DNA from: Xylocopilactobacillus apis
GTDB taxonomy: Bacteria > Bacillota > Bacilli > Lactobacillales > Lactobacillaceae
NCBI RefSeq assembly: GCF_033095965.1
Contig: NZ_AP026801.1
Location: 1,570,001-1,634,000 of the forward strand
DNA: 64,000 bases
Direction of reading: 5' to 3'
Shown: positions 63,595 through 64,000 of the stretch, in pieces
How the letters are laid out: each line of letters begins with the position of its first letter
Position numbering within the stretch: position 1 is the stretch's first letter
Notes under the pieces: model-generated
Seen by the model: the letters and a program-made list of their open reading frames with translations, nothing else
What the model was told of the DNA's origin: nothing
The model's database searches: none
Translations under genes and position numbers: made by a program

Positions 63595-64000
63595 TAAAGA
63601 AATCCTCCTCAAGTAAATTACTATTTGATTCTTTATTTTGAAAATTCGTATCTGTGATTAAATTCTTATTATTTAAAATTTGTCGATCTGTTGTAGCAAT
63701 AATTACAGCTAAAATAACTCCAAATAAAGCTATTGCTATTAAAGGCAATTTCAAATAACTTGCTAATAAAAATCCTAAAAGTAAATAAAGCATATTTCCT
63801 TTTTCATGAATCATATTAATTAACAACGCAATTCCTAAAGCAGGTAATATTTTTCCTAATACTGTTAATCCTTCCATGAAAAAATTAGGAATAGAATGTA
63901 CTAACAGTGATATTGAAGAATTTCCTAAAAAAATACCTAAAAACCCAATTATTCCATAAATTATGGGGCCAAAAAATATACTTGCATAATGGAGATATTC
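63584..64000 (-). CDS. Mannose-class PTS EIIC component, partial
   Basis: The frame runs off the window edge, so only the last ~138 residues are seen: YLHYASIFFGPIIYG, VHSIPNFFMEGLTVLGKILPALGIALLI, and an acidic tail LLEEDFFNEQ similar to the EIIC tail at 52361. The upstream part and the EIIA/EIIB genes are presumably beyond position 64000. An internal ATG at 63877 is not the start. Confidence 0.92.
   Translation of the reverse strand, partial: EYLHYASIFFGPIIYGIIGFLGIFLGNSSISLLVHSIPNFFMEGLTVLGKILPALGIALLINMIHEKGNMLYLLLGFLLASYLKLPLIAIALFGVILAVIIATTDRQILNNKNLITDTNFQNKESNSNLLEEDFFNEQ

Overview
The window is low-GC Gram-positive DNA. The gene content points to a heterofermentative or host/plant-associated member of the Lactobacillaceae: many PTS permeases, three GH1 phospho-beta-glucosidases, a DeoR-fruK-fruA operon, an agmatine deiminase/carbamate kinase pair, BspA-type leucine-rich surface proteins with WxL-like C-termini, and TTG/GTG starts behind strong AGGAGG sites. 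Genus and species cannot be assigned from the sequence alone. No rRNA, tRNA, CRISPR array, prophage or intact insertion sequence was found.

Layout. 1-470: decayed end of an amidohydrolase gene. 471-4503: agmatine deiminase, carbamate kinase, a second frameshifted and catalytically crippled agmatine deiminase, and an RpiR regulator. 4858-11755: two paralogous giant surface proteins; the first is switched out of frame by a nine-G tract just after its signal peptide. 12039-18580: MMPL exporter with divergent TetR regulator, then a CtpE-like P-type ATPase. 18699-23348: two small hypotheticals, nagB, a fused MacB-like ABC transporter and a tandem Nudix pair. 23391-23568: a compact structured small transcript on the minus strand. 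23654-30729: the fructose operon, an orphan mannose-class EIIA, an Ltp-repeat protein, two Ser-rich anchored paralogs and a small membrane protein whose ribosome site can be masked by its own leader. 30791-35041: beta-glucoside PTS and GH1 with divergent RpiR regulator. 35270-38343: a third BspA/WxL surface gene, again frameshifted at a G run and preceded by a 15-nt A/T homopolymer. 38594-43715: ornithine cyclodeaminase family protein, a 55-residue small protein, an OPA-family transporter and a GH78 alpha-L-rhamnosidase. 43836-43947: a probable ~77-nt small RNA. 44040-51483: LicT-PTS-GH1 operon with RNA antiterminator targets, then GntR divergent from GH1 plus a ROK sugar kinase. 51537-54121: complete mannose-class PTS. 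54221-56679: MFS transporter coupled to kynureninase. 56719-59030: ArsR regulator and P1B-4 metal ATPase with operator. 59105-61117: pyroglutamyl peptidase and sigma-54. 61391-64000: a GH32-like glycosidase with mannose-class EIID and a partial EIIC that runs off the edge.

How it fits together. Most of the window is a plant- or host-glycan scavenging toolkit. PTS permeases import and phosphorylate beta-glucosides, fructose, mannose-class sugars and possibly fructans; GH1, GH32-like and GH78 enzymes split them; nagB, fruK and the ROK kinase feed glycolysis. Sigma-54 is encoded here and in Firmicutes typically drives mannose-class PTS operons. The surface-protein genes form a second theme: three large WxL-like BspA proteins, two of them broken at G homopolymers, which suggests ON/OFF switching (or assembly error) of adhesins. 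The third theme is RNA-level control: a terminator/antiterminator pair for LicT, a self-masking leader at 30269-30343, and two small structured transcripts of unknown family.
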